This document shows positions 22,632 to 31,574 of a stretch of DNA of 64,000 nucleotides, in pieces. Position 1 is the stretch's first letter; every line of letters starts with the position of its first letter. The notes below the pieces were generated by a model. That model saw only the letters and a list, made by a program, of their open reading frames with translations. It did not search any database and was not told where the DNA came from. Source of the stretch: Paulinella micropora (taxonomy: Eukaryota; Cercozoa; Imbricatea; Euglyphida); assembly GCA_009731375.1 (NCBI GenBank), contig BJOX01000183.1, forward strand, positions 134,134 to 198,133. The letters are read 5' to 3'. The position numbers and the translations under genes were made by a program.

Positions 22632-22768
22632 GATATTCAAAACTCCGCACTTTGGTCTTCGACTTTCGTGCGGTTTTTAAATATCGTTTCCTATATTATT
22701 AAATATATTTTTTTCAAAATGAAGTTTGTAAAACACACGAAAGCGTAGCGAGAGTGTGAATTTACAAA
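22632..22768. repeat. Double-hairpin element upstream of the copy 1 penton gene
   Basis: First half 22632-22686 (GATATTCAAAACTCCGCAC ... GTGCGGTTTTTAAATATCG), spacer with TTTCCTATATTATT, second half 22725-22768 (TTTGTAAA ... TTTACAAA around CACACGAAAGCGTAGCGAGA). It begins one base from the penton ATG and so would lie in its leader. Confidence 0.7.
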
Positions 22769-22799
22769 TAGGTGTCAAAACCATACCTATTCTGTGCTT

Positions 22800-23558
22800 T
22801 TAATTTTCCGCTTCTTCTTCTTTTAAGTCTCTATAGCCACTGGCAAATTTAAATCGCACTCCTTTAGCCCGCTCCATTAAAAAACGCATAGCAAACCATC
22901 CACATGTGTCTGAAGTATCACTCTGCTCTTTTACCTTATTTACTTTCATTAATAAATAACTATCGGGGTGGCTTTTATCTATTAGTTGTTTCATTTGTTG
23001 TTGAAAGTCTTCCGTCGGCTCGTAAAGTGCTAAAGGGTCATACACTTCAGCACTCCTGTCTTTATCTAGACTTATCCATACTGCCATCCAGTGCTGTCCT
23101 TTTTTGTTGCTAGGGTCGGTATTCATAATAAATCCGTATCGCTTTCTTCGTCCTGGCTTCAACTGGTAGATTTCATCACTCGCTATCGCTCCGAGATACC
23201 ATCCATATTTTTTCGTTATGTAATCTATTTCATTAGTCATTAGTCCCCGTCCCTCTCCCTCTTGCTGTGGCTGTGGTTGCTGTCCAAAGGACGCATCTCC
23301 AGCTTCGTTGGAGCGCTCTGGCTCTGGTTGCTGTGGCTCTGGTTGCTCTGGCTCTGGTTGCTGTGGCTCCGCAGAACTTGTGCTCGGGGGTGGTGCTACA
23401 TACGTCGGTTGTGTCTCCGCTGGTTGTGTATTTGTCATTTCAAATATAAGTTGTTTAGCATCCGAAGTTTCAAAACGTGGCGGGTCTATTGGCGATAGAG
23501 TGCTATTTACAGGAGTTTTTTTTTCTTCCTTCTTTTTGCTTTCATTTTTAGCAATCAT
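22800..23558 (-). CDS. Adenain-like cysteine protease, PLV copy 1 (short form)
   Basis: A 252-residue frame. The N-terminal third is Pro/Gln/Glu-rich (repeats of PEPQQPEPEQ), and the rest is the protease: ITKKYGWYLGAIASDEIYQL, then GQHWMAVWISLD (catalytic His), EVYDPLALYEP (acidic residue) and SDTCGWFAMRFLM (catalytic Cys). This His-Asp/Glu-Cys order is that of adenovirus-type (C5/Ulp1-like) virion maturation proteases. The region of about 300 residues that precedes the protease in copy 2 is absent. The real start is uncertain; 23558 is the first Met in frame. Confidence 0.8.
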   Translation of the reverse strand: MIAKNESKKKEEKKTPVNSTLSPIDPPRFETSDAKQLIFEMTNTQPAETQPTYVAPPPSTSSAEPQQPEPEQPEPQQPEPERSNEAGDASFGQQPQPQQEGEGRGLMTNEIDYITKKYGWYLGAIASDEIYQLKPGRRKRYGFIMNTDPSNKKGQHWMAVWISLDKDRSAEVYDPLALYEPTEDFQQQMKQLIDKSHPDSYLLMKVNKVKEQSDTSDTCGWFAMRFLMERAKGVRFKFASGYRDLKEEEAEN

Positions 23559-23738
23559 TTTTGTTGTAAATCGTTCTAGTTTATCCCATCCATCTTCTGC
23601 CGATGATATGTTTTCAGTGATTTATTGTGTGTATAACCATCTCTTTAAACTAGTGGCGTAGTCGTTTGAACCTTTTTTATGATAGGGATATTAATGCCTG
23701 CTTTTTTAAGGTGACTTATTATTGTATGATTTTTCATT

Positions 23739-23840
23739 TTTTTGACACGTTTTTTGAGAAAATATACGGCTTCCCGCTCTTATTCCTATAAAACCGCGGT
23801 GGTCTTACCTTAGGTTTCCTTGCTTTCTTGACGACCATTC
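23739..23840 (-). pseudogene. Remnant of the RPPR basic protein, PLV copy 1
   Basis: From 23840 a 33-codon frame reads MVVKKARKPKVRPPRFYRNK then SGKPYI and ends at TGA. It matches the first residues of the protein at 58359-59051 (KVRPPRVYRNKSGKPYI). After a frameshift an open stretch continues to about 23650 with KNHTIISHLKKAGINIP, which I cannot match. The coiled-coil region of copy 2 is missing. Confidence 0.65.
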
Positions 23841-23844
23841 TATA

Positions 23845-23990
23845 GATAGTTTAGAATGCGATTCGTGCTACCGCACTCCCTCTTATTCTAAACTATCGTT
23901 TTTTTATTTTGAAAAAAATTAATATGTTTTACGATGTTTATGAGCAAGCAAAAATGAGCGTAGCGAATGAAAGCGATGCTCATAAATATC
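23845..23990. repeat. Double-hairpin element between copy 1 virion genes
   Basis: First half 23845-23898 (GATAGTTTAGAAT ... ATTCTAAACTATCG, inner CGTGCTACCGCAC), spacer of about 33 bp with TTTTTATTTTGAAAA, second half 23932-23990 (CGATGTTTATGAGCA ... TGCTCATAAATATC around AATGAGCGTAGCGAATG). The second half is nearly identical to 53146-53204 in copy 2, at a different gene. Confidence 0.75.
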
Positions 23991-23992
23991 AT

Positions 23993-24319
23993 TTAAAATT
24001 TGAGTGCACCTCGTCCTCTCTGCTTACCATACCCCACTTTTGAAGCGGTGGCTTGGACAGACCCAGCATAAGGCACTCCAATACTGCTTAAGGCTCCAGC
24101 AGTTCTAGAGATTACTTTGTTATCACGAAGGAATTTATTAACAGCCAAGGCCGTTTTCCCCACTTTTTGCCAGTTAATTTTACCGCCAGCCTGCCCCTTG
24201 CCTCCTTGCTTCTTCTTCCGTCCAGTTTTCTTTTTACCTCCTGCCATATTTGTGCTTGAGTTAATTGTTCGTTTGCCGATTGTTGGAATGACTTCAACAC
24301 GAGTTGTTTTTACTACCAT
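23993..24319 (-). CDS. Small basic virion-core-like protein (pX/pVI-like), PLV copy 1
   Basis: A 108-residue intact protein. A Lys/Gly-rich centre (GGKKKTGRKKKQGGKGQAGG) is followed by an amphipathic region KINWQKVGKTALAVNKFLRD and a Gly/Ala-rich tail ending GRGALKF. The layout resembles the small basic or amphipathic virion proteins (pX, pVI) of polintons and adenoviruses; this is a resemblance in composition and place, not a demonstrated homology. Nearly identical in copy 2 (59100-59426). Confidence 0.7.
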   Translation of the reverse strand: MVVKTTRVEVIPTIGKRTINSSTNMAGGKKKTGRKKKQGGKGQAGGKINWQKVGKTALAVNKFLRDNKVISRTAGALSSIGVPYAGSVQATASKVGYGKQRGRGALKF

Positions 24320-24339
24320 TATAATAAGTAAAAAAATAA

Positions 24340-25184
24340 TTATTTAAGATATTTTAATAAAAATTTTAATGAAAAATTCTTCCGTAATTCATCATCAACA
24401 CTTGAAACATAAAGAAAATTAAATCTCTCCTTTGTAGCCTCGTGATATTTTTCCAGAAAGTAATCAAAATCAAAAGATAAGTCTAAGTGTTTATACACGA
24501 GTTCCATTTTGTCCTGAGATTGGCCTGGAAAGATTAATAAATAATCTAATTGTTTAATGGCTTCTGGCCGTAGGTCGTTAAGATACTGGCTTGACATAAT
24601 CACCTTACTTTTATAGTGTCTGTTCTTTTTAACACATCACTTAGTACGGACTTGTCTCTTAATCCACTTCCTAAATCGTCCAAAACAAAAACAACCTCTG
24701 GCGAAATATACTTGCTCGGTCGTTCTTTTGGTGCCTCCTTTACCTGTTTCTTTTCTTTTCCAAAGTATAAAAATTGTGGTTTTTCCATCGGTTCTTTATC
24801 ATCCTGTTTAATTTCACCTTCTTGTTGTTCGTTATCTCCAGCATGCTGGAGATTTCTGTCAAGTTTGTCTAACTCATAATCAATGACATTCACACCATCT
24901 GATTTAAGAAAGGTATATACCGCCATTTGGTTTCCCCTGTTCTTAAAGTGCTTTACCATTGCTTTATAAATGTAGTCCTTGTGTATTGTTGAAGCAATAA
25001 TGACAATACGGGTTTTTCTGTCTGTAGTTCGTTTCAGTATTTCAAAGAGTGTTGTTGTTTTTCCACTTTTCTTACGGGCGAGTAGAAATATATTTGCGAA
25101 GGTTTCATTAAATAATTTATAACCTTTTGCTTTTTTGTTTCCTTCGCCTTCCTGCTTCACTGGTTTCACCTTCACGTTATTCAA
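24340..25184 (-). pseudogene. FtsK/A32-type packaging ATPase, PLV copy 1
   Basis: Homologue of 59494-60312. Walker A is ARKKSGKTTT and Walker B is EVVFVLDDLGSGL. A one-base shift near 24600 splits it: the first frame ends at Ile-Lys-Val-Arg, the second resumes at MIMSSQYLNDLRPEAIKQLD, which holds the sensor-like Ser-Gln. It would pump the genome into capsids. An Asp/Gln/Glu-rich linker, longer than in copy 2, lies before Walker B. Confidence 0.85.
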
Positions 25185-25556
25185 CTTCTCTATTGTATAT
25201 ATTCAAAGCCAAAAATTCCAAAGCGATAACAATTCTTCCCGCTAAATTTCCTGTATCAATATTTCCGCTGTCAGTTTCAGGGACTTTAAATGTATATTGT
25301 CCGTCAGACCAACCCACTACACCCAAATTATAACTGAGGTTTGAAATGTTTGCTATATTACTATCTGCGAATGTGCCGATAATTCCAATTCTGTCCATAT
25401 AAAGAATTCTGGTTTTTGTCTCTGGTTGTTATAGTAGTGAATAAACTTAACTTTCATTTTGGTGGGTGTAAATGACATTTGAATGTTCTTGTTAAATGAT
25501 TTACCCACAAAATCATTACTCAGAAAAATAATCTTTTGGTATTTGAACTCACTCAT
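25177..25556 (-). pseudogene. Small PLV protein of unknown function, copy 1
   Basis: Homologue of the 120-residue protein at 60322-60684. It begins MSEFKYQKIIFLSNDFVGKS and includes the FTPTKMKVKFIHY segment, shifts frame near 25390-25400, and continues with MDRIGIIGTFADS and NLGVVGWSDGQYTFKVPETD. A beta-rich small protein from its alternation of hydrophobic and polar residues. I do not recognise a family. Confidence 0.7.
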
Positions 25557-25582
25557 AAATTATATAATATATAATATAAAAA

Positions 25583-25834
25583 ATGTTATTAATATTATTA
25601 TTTGTATGCTCTGTGTTAGGTAGGACAGCCTGCGACTTTTATAGCAGAGTAAATCAAACAAAGCGAGATGCGTGTGTTTATTGTATAAAGCAAGGTATTG
25701 AAACTAAATTTAAATGTGTGTATAAGCCTATGAGTGATTGGTGTGTTAGTTTTGATGATGCGGTTCCTTTAATCTGTGCCAGCGATAGTTCATGGTATAA
25801 AATACATTTATACGAGTGCTCACTTCTTACTTGA
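25583..25834 (+). CDS. Small secreted Cys-rich protein (PLV copy 1)
   Basis: An 83-residue protein with an apparent signal peptide (MLLILLFVCSVLG) and then nine cysteines in about 65 residues, including CVYC and a C-terminal YECSLLT. It runs opposite to its neighbours and overlaps the end of the membrane-protein gene by 15 bases. In copy 2 only a decayed remnant is found at 60730-60950, so the gene may be dispensable. I do not recognise the family. Confidence 0.55.
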   Translation: MLLILLFVCSVLGRTACDFYSRVNQTKRDACVYCIKQGIETKFKCVYKPMSDWCVSFDDAVPLICASDSSWYKIHLYECSLLT

Positions 25835-26167
25835 AGAAGGCGATGGAAGGCATATGCCAATCAATAGNNNNNNNNNNTAAGTATTAGCAACCTCACAAGG
25901 TAAGTTCTTTTCAGATAGCCTCACGATACAAAGGGTTATAATGGCAATAATGATACCCATTTGAAATAAATATTTAATAAGTCGGCTGTCGGTCGGCCTG
26001 TTTTTTATACAACAACAATTCCAGTTATCTTCCAATTCGTGCTCTACGTTTTTTTCCTCAGTCTTTAGTTCTACTTCAAGAACACGAGACTTTAATTCGG
26101 GAGTTTGTTTGCCATCCATATCCATAATAGGCGGTGGTCTGTGAAGTCTAGTTGTATTATTAGACAT
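25820..26167 (-). CDS. Two-helix membrane protein, PLV copy 1
   Basis: About 115 residues; ten N at 25868-25877 hide four codons. It has a charged N-terminal half, then WNCCCIKNRPTDSRLIKYLF, a membrane segment (MGIIIAIITLCIVRL), a short loop with CEVANT, and a second hydrophobic segment ending GICLPSPSSSKK. Intact in copy 2 (60935-61294). A virion or envelope-associated membrane protein is likely from the virion-gene neighbourhood. Confidence 0.75.
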   Translation of the reverse strand: MSNNTTRLHRPPPIMDMDGKQTPELKSRVLEVELKTEEKNVEHELEDNWNCCCIKNRPTDSRLIKYLFQMGIIIAIITLCIVRLSEKNLPCEVANTXXXXLLIGICLPSPSSSKK

Positions 26168-26766
26168 TAGGAGGAAGCGCGACTGCTCGTATTTCAGAAA
26201 GTTGCTTAGATAGATCTTCTATAATAAGCATGAGATTATTATTTTGTTTTTCGAAATTAACTATCTTTTCCGCCATATGTTGAAAAGCACTGACCAATAT
26301 TGGTATAAAACTTGTATATGTTATGACTTCAAGGTTGCCATTTCCATCATCTGCTTTCATTCCACTTTCAGATACGAATTCAGGAAATATTTTTTTAACT
26401 TCATCAGCAATAAATCCGTGGTTCTTTTGTTCTTTCTTTTCGTCTGATTTCAAATAATATGAACAACAATTTATTTTCATTAGTTTCTCACAACAATCCC
26501 AGCAGTCTAATGTTTTAATATCTGATTTTAGCCTCCTGTCCGATGAGTTTGTCCAAGCACCATTAAGTGGAGCATAATTATAACTGCCAGACGGCTCACC
26601 TGAAGAGTTTGAAGTAGTCCAAGCATGTAGAATTCCCTGAGATGAGCAGTTGTGACATAATTTGAATATCCTCCTGATTTCATATATATTTGTGGGTCGT
26701 AAGTAGAACTTGGTTTTTGTCTTATTGTTAAAGAACCGCTGGATGTTGTTGGAAGAGTTAATGTGG
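26160..26766 (-). pseudogene. Tail-fibre C-terminal fragment with S74-type chaperone, PLV copy 1
   Basis: The C-terminal 105 residues carry SSDRRLKSDIKTL, FIADEVKKIFPEF and a final coiled coil, the pattern of the peptidase S74 intramolecular chaperone that trimerises and cuts itself from phage and viral fibres. The region before is frameshifted near 26680, and the gene stops abruptly at about 26766, where host LRR sequence follows. In copy 2 the same fibre is much longer (61278-63988). Confidence 0.8.
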
Positions 26767-26902
26767 AGTCCAGGAATCGGCGCAGCTCGGGGCTCACTGC
26801 CCGCAGCGCGTGGCACCAGCCCAGGTAGTTCCTGAGGTGGTGCCAAGCCCCGGCCGGGAACCCCAGGAAGCCCCCGCTGGGCTGGCCGGTGCGACCCGCC
26901 AT
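26767..26902 (-). pseudogene. LRR-family gene, N-terminal fragment fused to viral sequence
   Basis: The minus strand reads MAGRTGQPSGGFLGFPAGAW and HHLRNYLGW to ELRRFLDS, matching the N-terminus of the LRR gene at 31575 (MAGRSGQPASHVLGFPAGAW ... ELRRFLDK). The match ends at the Asp codon, where PLV fibre sequence begins; no LRR remains. It is GC-rich, unlike the AT-rich virus next to it. Confidence 0.8.
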
Positions 26903-27250
26903 GCCTTGGGCTTTGTAGTACTTAGCGCGGGGGCCGCACCCCGCGGACGGGAGAGCCAAGCCAGCCTGCAAGGCCGGGAAGGGGGGGGGATGGGAGGAAG
27001 AATAGTGGCTTTTTACTGTCCCCTGCCTGGAGCGGGCGTGGTGGGGGGGGGGGGGGAAGGNNNNNNNNNNGGCCGCCGGGCCAACGGACAGGCCCACCCC
27101 GGCGGTCGTTAGCTGCTGGCCTTTCTCGCTACTGACGCCGCTTCACGGCGCGCCCGTCGCTACTTTGCTGCTGTGGCTGCCAAGAGAAACTGCCGCGCCC
27201 CGCCACCGAGAAAGAGGGGTTGCGGAACATTGGGTAGACAGTCAAGAAAG
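26903..27250. other. GC-rich region upstream of the LRR fragment, with gap
   Basis: Likely 5' region of the LRR fragment. It holds a G-run near 27045 followed by ten N (27061-27070). No gene is supported. Confidence 0.4.
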
Positions 27251-27267
27251 AAAGAAGGTGGCGCTTT

Positions 27268-28334
27268 TTAAGAACAATCCTGCATTTTCCTGGCCTGACA
27301 GCGGCAAAGGCTGTTCAGACATCGGCTTTCCCTTCCTCCGCCATCGTCGTCGTTTGCCAAGTGCCACAGGCCGTCGCGCTCGCCACCAGACTTCTTCTTG
27401 TTCGGGGCGGCCAGCCCGTGACGTCTGCTGCACACCGCCAACGCCCCCACTACCGCTCCGCCGACTACTAACACAGTGGCCAATAGCGACCAGGCTGCCT
27501 GCCGCGGCTGCCGCTGCCAGGCGTATGTGCAGACGTGGTGCAGGCGCGTGCCGGCTGCAGCGTCCTGGGTACAGGGCCGCACCAACGGCAGGATGTACAC
27601 TGTATTGTTCTCGTGCGGGCCCTCGGTGGTATTCCCGTGCGTCCAGTCGCTGATGAACTGGTCGCGTACCATGGGGCCCGGTGTCGAGCACGTTATAATT
27701 CGATTGCAACCGGCCCGTCAGGCGCCACGCATGCTAACGTTCGCCAACAGAACGCGTGAATCTGCTCTGCAGCCGTGACAGCAGTGCCCGGACAAAGGCA
27801 CTGCCAGGAAGGGCCGCCACTAATCCGCTATCGCCGAGCAAGACATAGGCCTCTGCCTGAGGGTCTTCCAGCTCCGGCCAGCGTTCCCGTAGCTCTATAT
27901 CCAGGTCCGCGTACAAGCCCATAGGTATACACCAGCGCCAAACGCCCGAGGTCCACTTTCTCGATCGGCAGGCTGTGGCCCGCGTAGGTTGGCTCTAGCC
28001 AGGACAGCAGGGTTTTCACCACGCAGTCGAGTTCCTGTTCGGTCCACACTAGGTGCAGCCAGCCGGGCAGCGCACGAGACCAGGAGAAACTGAGCTCCCA
28101 GAGCAGGGCCTGCAGCTCCATCGGCGCCCCAAAGTCGAAGTAGATCTGGTGCAAGACCGCGGGCAGACTTGAGCCGCGCAGGCGCGGTGCGCTGGCAATT
28201 GCTGTTTCCTTGGGCAGGAGTATTTCCGGGCAACCTGCACTGCGCGATGGGTGCGACAGGAGCCATAGGTTGAACGCCCAGAGCATTCTGTTGGGGCGTG
28301 CGGTGGCCAGACGGAAGCCAAACACCAGAGACAA
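27268..28334 (-). CDS. OCH1-like (Gly_transf_sug) membrane glycosyltransferase
   Basis: On the minus strand: LHQIYFDFGAPMELQALLWE, an aromatic segment ending WLHLVWTEQELD, IEKVDLGRLALVYTYG, then in the next frame GLYADLDIELRERWPELED with the Asp-x-Asp sugar-nucleotide/metal motif, later CSTPGP or DTGP followed by MVRDQFISDW, and HHVCTYAWQ. This order is that of OCH1-like mannosyltransferases. A hydrophobic segment (SLLATVLVVGGAVVGALAVC) near the end suggests a membrane anchor. Two frameshifts, a missing GG before the DxD at 27915 and one in CCCC near 27675, are both in homopolymer-like runs and may be sequencing errors. Confidence 0.7.
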
Positions 28335-28339
28335 GAGGA

Positions 28340-28400
28340 ACGCCGGGCGGGGGGGGGGGGGGGGGGGGGGGGGGGGCNNNNNNNNNNCCGAGGCTGTTAT
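28340..28400. repeat. G-tract and assembly gap upstream of the OCH1-like gene
   Basis: A run of about 27 G ends in ten N (28378-28387). On the coding (minus) strand it is a C-tract. Confidence 0.8.
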
Positions 28401-28583
28401 GCCGTAGGTTGCGTGGGCGCCGGTGGGGGGCTGAGGGGAGCAGGGAAAGAGGGGAGGCGAGGGGATTCCAGCGAGGCAGGTAGTGACGAGGGAGACCCTG
28501 GCCGAGCGGCGGGCGGGAGGGTAGGGGACGGTGAAGGGCCTGCTTGTGCGCTACGCGTTTTTCTACTCCCTTCCCCCCGCGCC

Positions 28584-29296
28584 ATGGCGGTCCGTACGGC
28601 CTCCTTTTTTTCGCGCCTGCGTGTCCCCAGATTTCTGTACCAGGTCGCTAACCCAGCTAGGAGGGGCGGGAGAGAAACTGGAATGAAGGAGGCTACCAGC
28701 AGGGCGGGCAAGAGGAGGCTGGCCGTCTTGCTACCCGCCTGCGCTTTGGCCGTGTGGGCAGTGCTGCCGCGGCCCCCGGGAAACCAGGCGCCTGCGAACT
28801 ACGTCGTGTATGTGCTCGGTTGCCGACCCAGGCACGACGCGCGCCAACAACTCTATACATCTCTGTAATATTTTCAGTGACGCGGGACGCACTTGTTCTG
28901 TGGCGCGGAGTCGACACGCGCAAGTCGACTGCCGTGGAATCGCTGCCGGTGCGCGGGTGGGTGAACCCAAGAGGGCTAACACGCAAGGACTACGCCCTGG
29001 CGCTGTCGCACGTGTGGCTGTGGGAGCACGCGCTCGCTGAGACTTGTGACACCGTCCACAACAGCGTCCTGATCCTGGAGGACGACGCGGTGCTCTCACA
29101 CGCCGCCGGCGTGGAGCGTGTGCTGACACAAGACAGTGCGCGCTGGGACGTGATCACGCTGTACACCAAGGTACACGGCCACCGCCTCGCCCGGGCGGTG
29201 GCAACACGTGCTCCCCTCCCCCGAGGACAAGCAGCCCTCTCTCCCGAGCAACCTCCCATCGCCAATCGCCGCAGCGAGTCTCATGCCGCGCGCTAG
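28584..29296 (+). CDS. GT25-like glycosyltransferase, frameshifted
   Basis: The frame from ATG 28584 has a basic N-terminus and a probable signal anchor (RRLAVLLPACALAVWAVL), then NYVVYVLGCRPRHDARQQLY, the usual first strand of family 25 glycosyltransferases. After a shift near 28870 the frame continues VTRDALVLWRGVDTR, KDYALALSHVWLWEHAL and VLILEDDAVLS, the Ser-His-x3-Trp and Glu-Asp-Asp motifs of GT25. Sequence beyond about 29180 lacks clear homology and may be intron. The gene would act in the secretory pathway; start and end are approximate. Confidence 0.65.
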
Positions 29297-29449
29297 CTGG
29301 TTGTGCGGCCTGCTGAGCCTACTGGTAGTGTCGGAGGGGCGCGCCCTAGTCTCGCCGCGGACTTTGCACTCTTCTTCCCCACTTCCGCTTCCCCCCAGGC
29401 ACGACCCGGGCAGTCCCGCCCGGGCGGGCAGCGACTACCACGACCACCA

Positions 29450-30115
29450 CCACTCGGCCTCCTCTTAGCTCTGGACCATCTACCCCGCCGACGACGACGG
29501 CACGCGCGACCGAGCCCCCTAACCCGCCGACCACGACGGCACGCGCGACCGAGCCCCCTCCTACCACGCCGACCACGACTGCAGTCGCGACCGAGCCCCC
29601 TCCTACCCCGCCGACCACGACTGCACGCGCCGACCGGCTCGGTCGCGCTGGCCGTCGTGGTCGGCGGGGTAGGAGGGGGCTCGGTCGGCGGGGGCAGTCG
29701 TGGTCGGCGGGGTAGGGGGGAGCTCGGTCGCGCGTGCCGTCGTGGTCGGCGGGGTAGGAGGGTGCTCGGTCGCGCGTGCAGTCGTGNNNNNNNNNNNNNN
29801 NNNNNNNNNNNNNNNNNNNNNNNNNNNNNNNNNNNNNNNNNNNNNNNNNNNNNNNNNNGCAGGGTAGGAGGGACGACTGCCGTCGCGACCGAGCCCCCTA
29901 CCCCGCCGACGACGACGGCACGCGCGACCGAGCCCCCTACCTCGCCGACCACGACTGCCGTCGCGACCGAGCCCCCTACCCCGCCGACCACGACGGCAAG
30001 CGCGACCGAGCCCCCTACCCCGCCGACGACGTCGACCAGCGCGACCGAGCCCCCACCCCGCCGACGACGTCGGCCAGCGCGACCGAGCCCCCCACCGGGA
30101 CGGCAGAGCCGCCCT
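29450..30115 (+). repeat. 33 bp Thr/Pro-rich tandem repeat with a strand switch
   Basis: Units like GCGACCGAGCCCCCTACCCC, 33 bp in full, encode ATEPPTPPTTT-type 11-residue repeats. They run on the plus strand at about 29480-29635, on the minus strand at about 29630-29786, then after N (29787-29858) on the plus strand again from about 29875. The switch lies at a CGACCGGCTCGGTCG-type palindrome. Confidence 0.8.
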
Positions 30116-30315
30116 CTCCCGTGTTGTGTTCCGTGTGGGAGGTGGCTGCCTGCCAAGTGTTGCGCCTCCCTGCCTACCCCCTGGCCCCGGGGGCGTCCAT
30201 CGCCTGGAGCGACGGCCAGGTCCTTGAGTGCGGGCGCTACCCGACCGGCTGCGAGCGTGTTTTCCCCACGACCGGCCGCTACGAAGCCACGACGCGGGCG
30301 CGCTTGGGCGGCTGA
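29860..30315 (+). CDS. Thr/Pro-repeat (mucin-like) protein, C-terminal part
   Basis: The frame of the 33 bp repeat runs into a non-repetitive tail with SPVLCSVWEVAACQVLRLPA, SDGQVLECGRYPTG and a TGA at 30313. The Thr/Pro repeat suggests a stalk-like, glycosylated cell-surface segment. The tail is not a family I recognise. The N-terminus lies in the gap and strand-switched region. Confidence 0.5.
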   Translation, partial: QGRRDDCRRDRAPYPADDDGTRDRAPYLADHDCRRDRAPYPADHDGKRDRAPYPADDVDQRDRAPTPPTTSASATEPPTGTAEPPSPVLCSVWEVAACQVLRLPAYPLAPGASIAWSDGQVLECGRYPTGCERVFPTTGRYEATTRARLGG

Positions 30316-30466
30316 ACTATGCACGACGCCGAGGAAGTGACACGCGAGTCCCTGGTAGCCATCACGAGGTGGGGGCCGTCAGCCTACACCCCGCCTGGGC
30401 AGCCACTTCCGGGGCTGCCGGCGCCTGACGAGCCTGCCAGCCAAGCCCCCGCCCGGCCTGGCCGAG

Positions 30467-31279
30467 GTGAGGTCGTTGGACCACTCGTTTGCGGGGGCTA
30501 GTTCGTTCAACTCGCCTGTGATCAGCCAGTGGCGCCTGCCGGGCGTGACGTCGCTGCGCGCCGTCTTCGCCCAGGCCTCCGCCTTCAACCAACCCCTGGA
30601 CGCGTGGCGCACCGACCGTGTGACCGACCTGTCGGGCGCCTTCCTGGATGCCACCGCCTTCAACCAACCCCTGGCCAGTTGGGATGTGCGGCTCGTCGAC
30701 AGCCTGGCCGCTACCTTTAGCGGGGCTACCAGTTTTAACCAGCCGCTGGCTAGCTGGCAGGTACGGGCGGTGGCGAACGCCAGGGCCCTCTTCTACCAGG
30801 CCACCTCTTTTGATCAAGACCTGAGTAGCTGGCCCCTGCCCCCCCACCGTACTCTGCGCACACTTTGCGCTGGGCAGCGCGCTGGCGCCCGCGCACCTGC
30901 CGGAAGCGCTCCCGCCGTCCTGTGCCTAGTGTGGACCACCACTGTCTTTCTGTGCCCCCCCCCCCCNNNNNNNNNNNNNNNNNNNNNNNNNNNNNNNNNN
31001 NNNNNNCCCCCCCCCCCCCTACCACTCTTTGCTCTCTCTCTCTCTCTCACTCTCTTTCTCTTCTAGTACAGTTCCCACACGCAGAGCCAGCGTGTAACGC
31101 ACGCCGCTCTAGTCTAGATCCGCATAAACAAGCAACGGGCTACTTTTTGATGTATGGTGTGCCGTATCGCCACGGCCCAGGAAGTAGCCGGCTGGTCCTG
31201 GTCTCTGCTCTTCGGCCGCTTCAACCAAAGCCTCGCGGTTCTGAGATCCAGTGCTCCCATGGCCAAGGCTCAGGCGTGA
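30467..31279 (+). CDS. BspA-like DUF285 repeat protein (spliced)
   Basis: Four tandem repeats of about 25 residues: ASSFNSPVISQWRLPGVTSL, ASAFNQPLDAWRTDRVTDL, ATAFNQPLASWDVRLVDSL and ATSFNQPLASWQVRAVANA, then ATSFDQDLSSW. This is the DUF285 pattern of BspA-like surface proteins. An intron with a C-tract, N gap and CT-rich end (about 30940-31066, acceptor CTTCTTCTAG-like) separates a last piece, EVAGWSWSLLFGRFNQSLAV, ending near 31279. The 5' end is uncertain; it may be continuous with the upstream Thr/Pro-repeat gene. Confidence 0.7.
30951..31020. repeat. C-tract with assembly gap in a DUF285 intron
   Basis: A C-run on each side of N at 30967-31006, followed by a CT-rich stretch and TAG. One of several C-tracts on the coding strand of host genes here. 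Confidence 0.8.
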
Positions 31280-31574
31280 GGGCGGCCGCCCGCCAGGCAG
31301 CGCCAAGGGGGGCGGCACACCGCCAAATGCAGGCCGCACCTACGGAACCAGCACGTAACGCATGACAGGCTGCACTTGTAAGGTGAATAAAGCAACGTCG
31401 CTCGGCCGGCTGATGATGGGTCATGAATAACCAGATCTGTTAATGCACTGCCAAGGAAGGGAGGAGTGAAAAGTCTGGCTACTACCCCCTCCTCCTCTCC
31501 CCGCCCCCTCTCCCCCCCGCCATGGCTCTTCAGTCCGTGACGCGTAGCCCCCCTTGCTAAGTACCACAAAGCAC

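Larger units (their letters stand above)
4297..26766. mobile_element. PLV copy 1: truncated, decayed polinton-like provirus (split by TE1)
   Basis: Two blocks, 4297-6172 and 18174-26766, carry the same genes in the same order and orientation as PLV copy 2 (47446-64000). Copy 1 lacks the 5' part of the polymerase and the genes before it, lost at a CT minisatellite, and lacks most of the tail fibre, lost at a junction with an LRR gene. The polymerase, both strands of the virion module and the ATPase carry frameshifts. No terminal inverted repeat or integrase is seen. Family placement rests on the set of protein-primed PolB, adenain-like protease, FtsK/A32-type ATPase, major capsid protein and penton, as known for polintons and PLVs. 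Confidence 0.85.

Noticed and set aside
28866-28882. A 13 bp intron (GTAATATTTTCAG) in the GT25-like gene
   Set aside because: Too short for known introns, and removal leads to the wrong frame for the conserved motifs.
28693-29296. Several Arg/Ala-rich frames on the minus strand across the GT25-like gene
   Set aside because: Shadows of GC-rich coding sequence with no motif.
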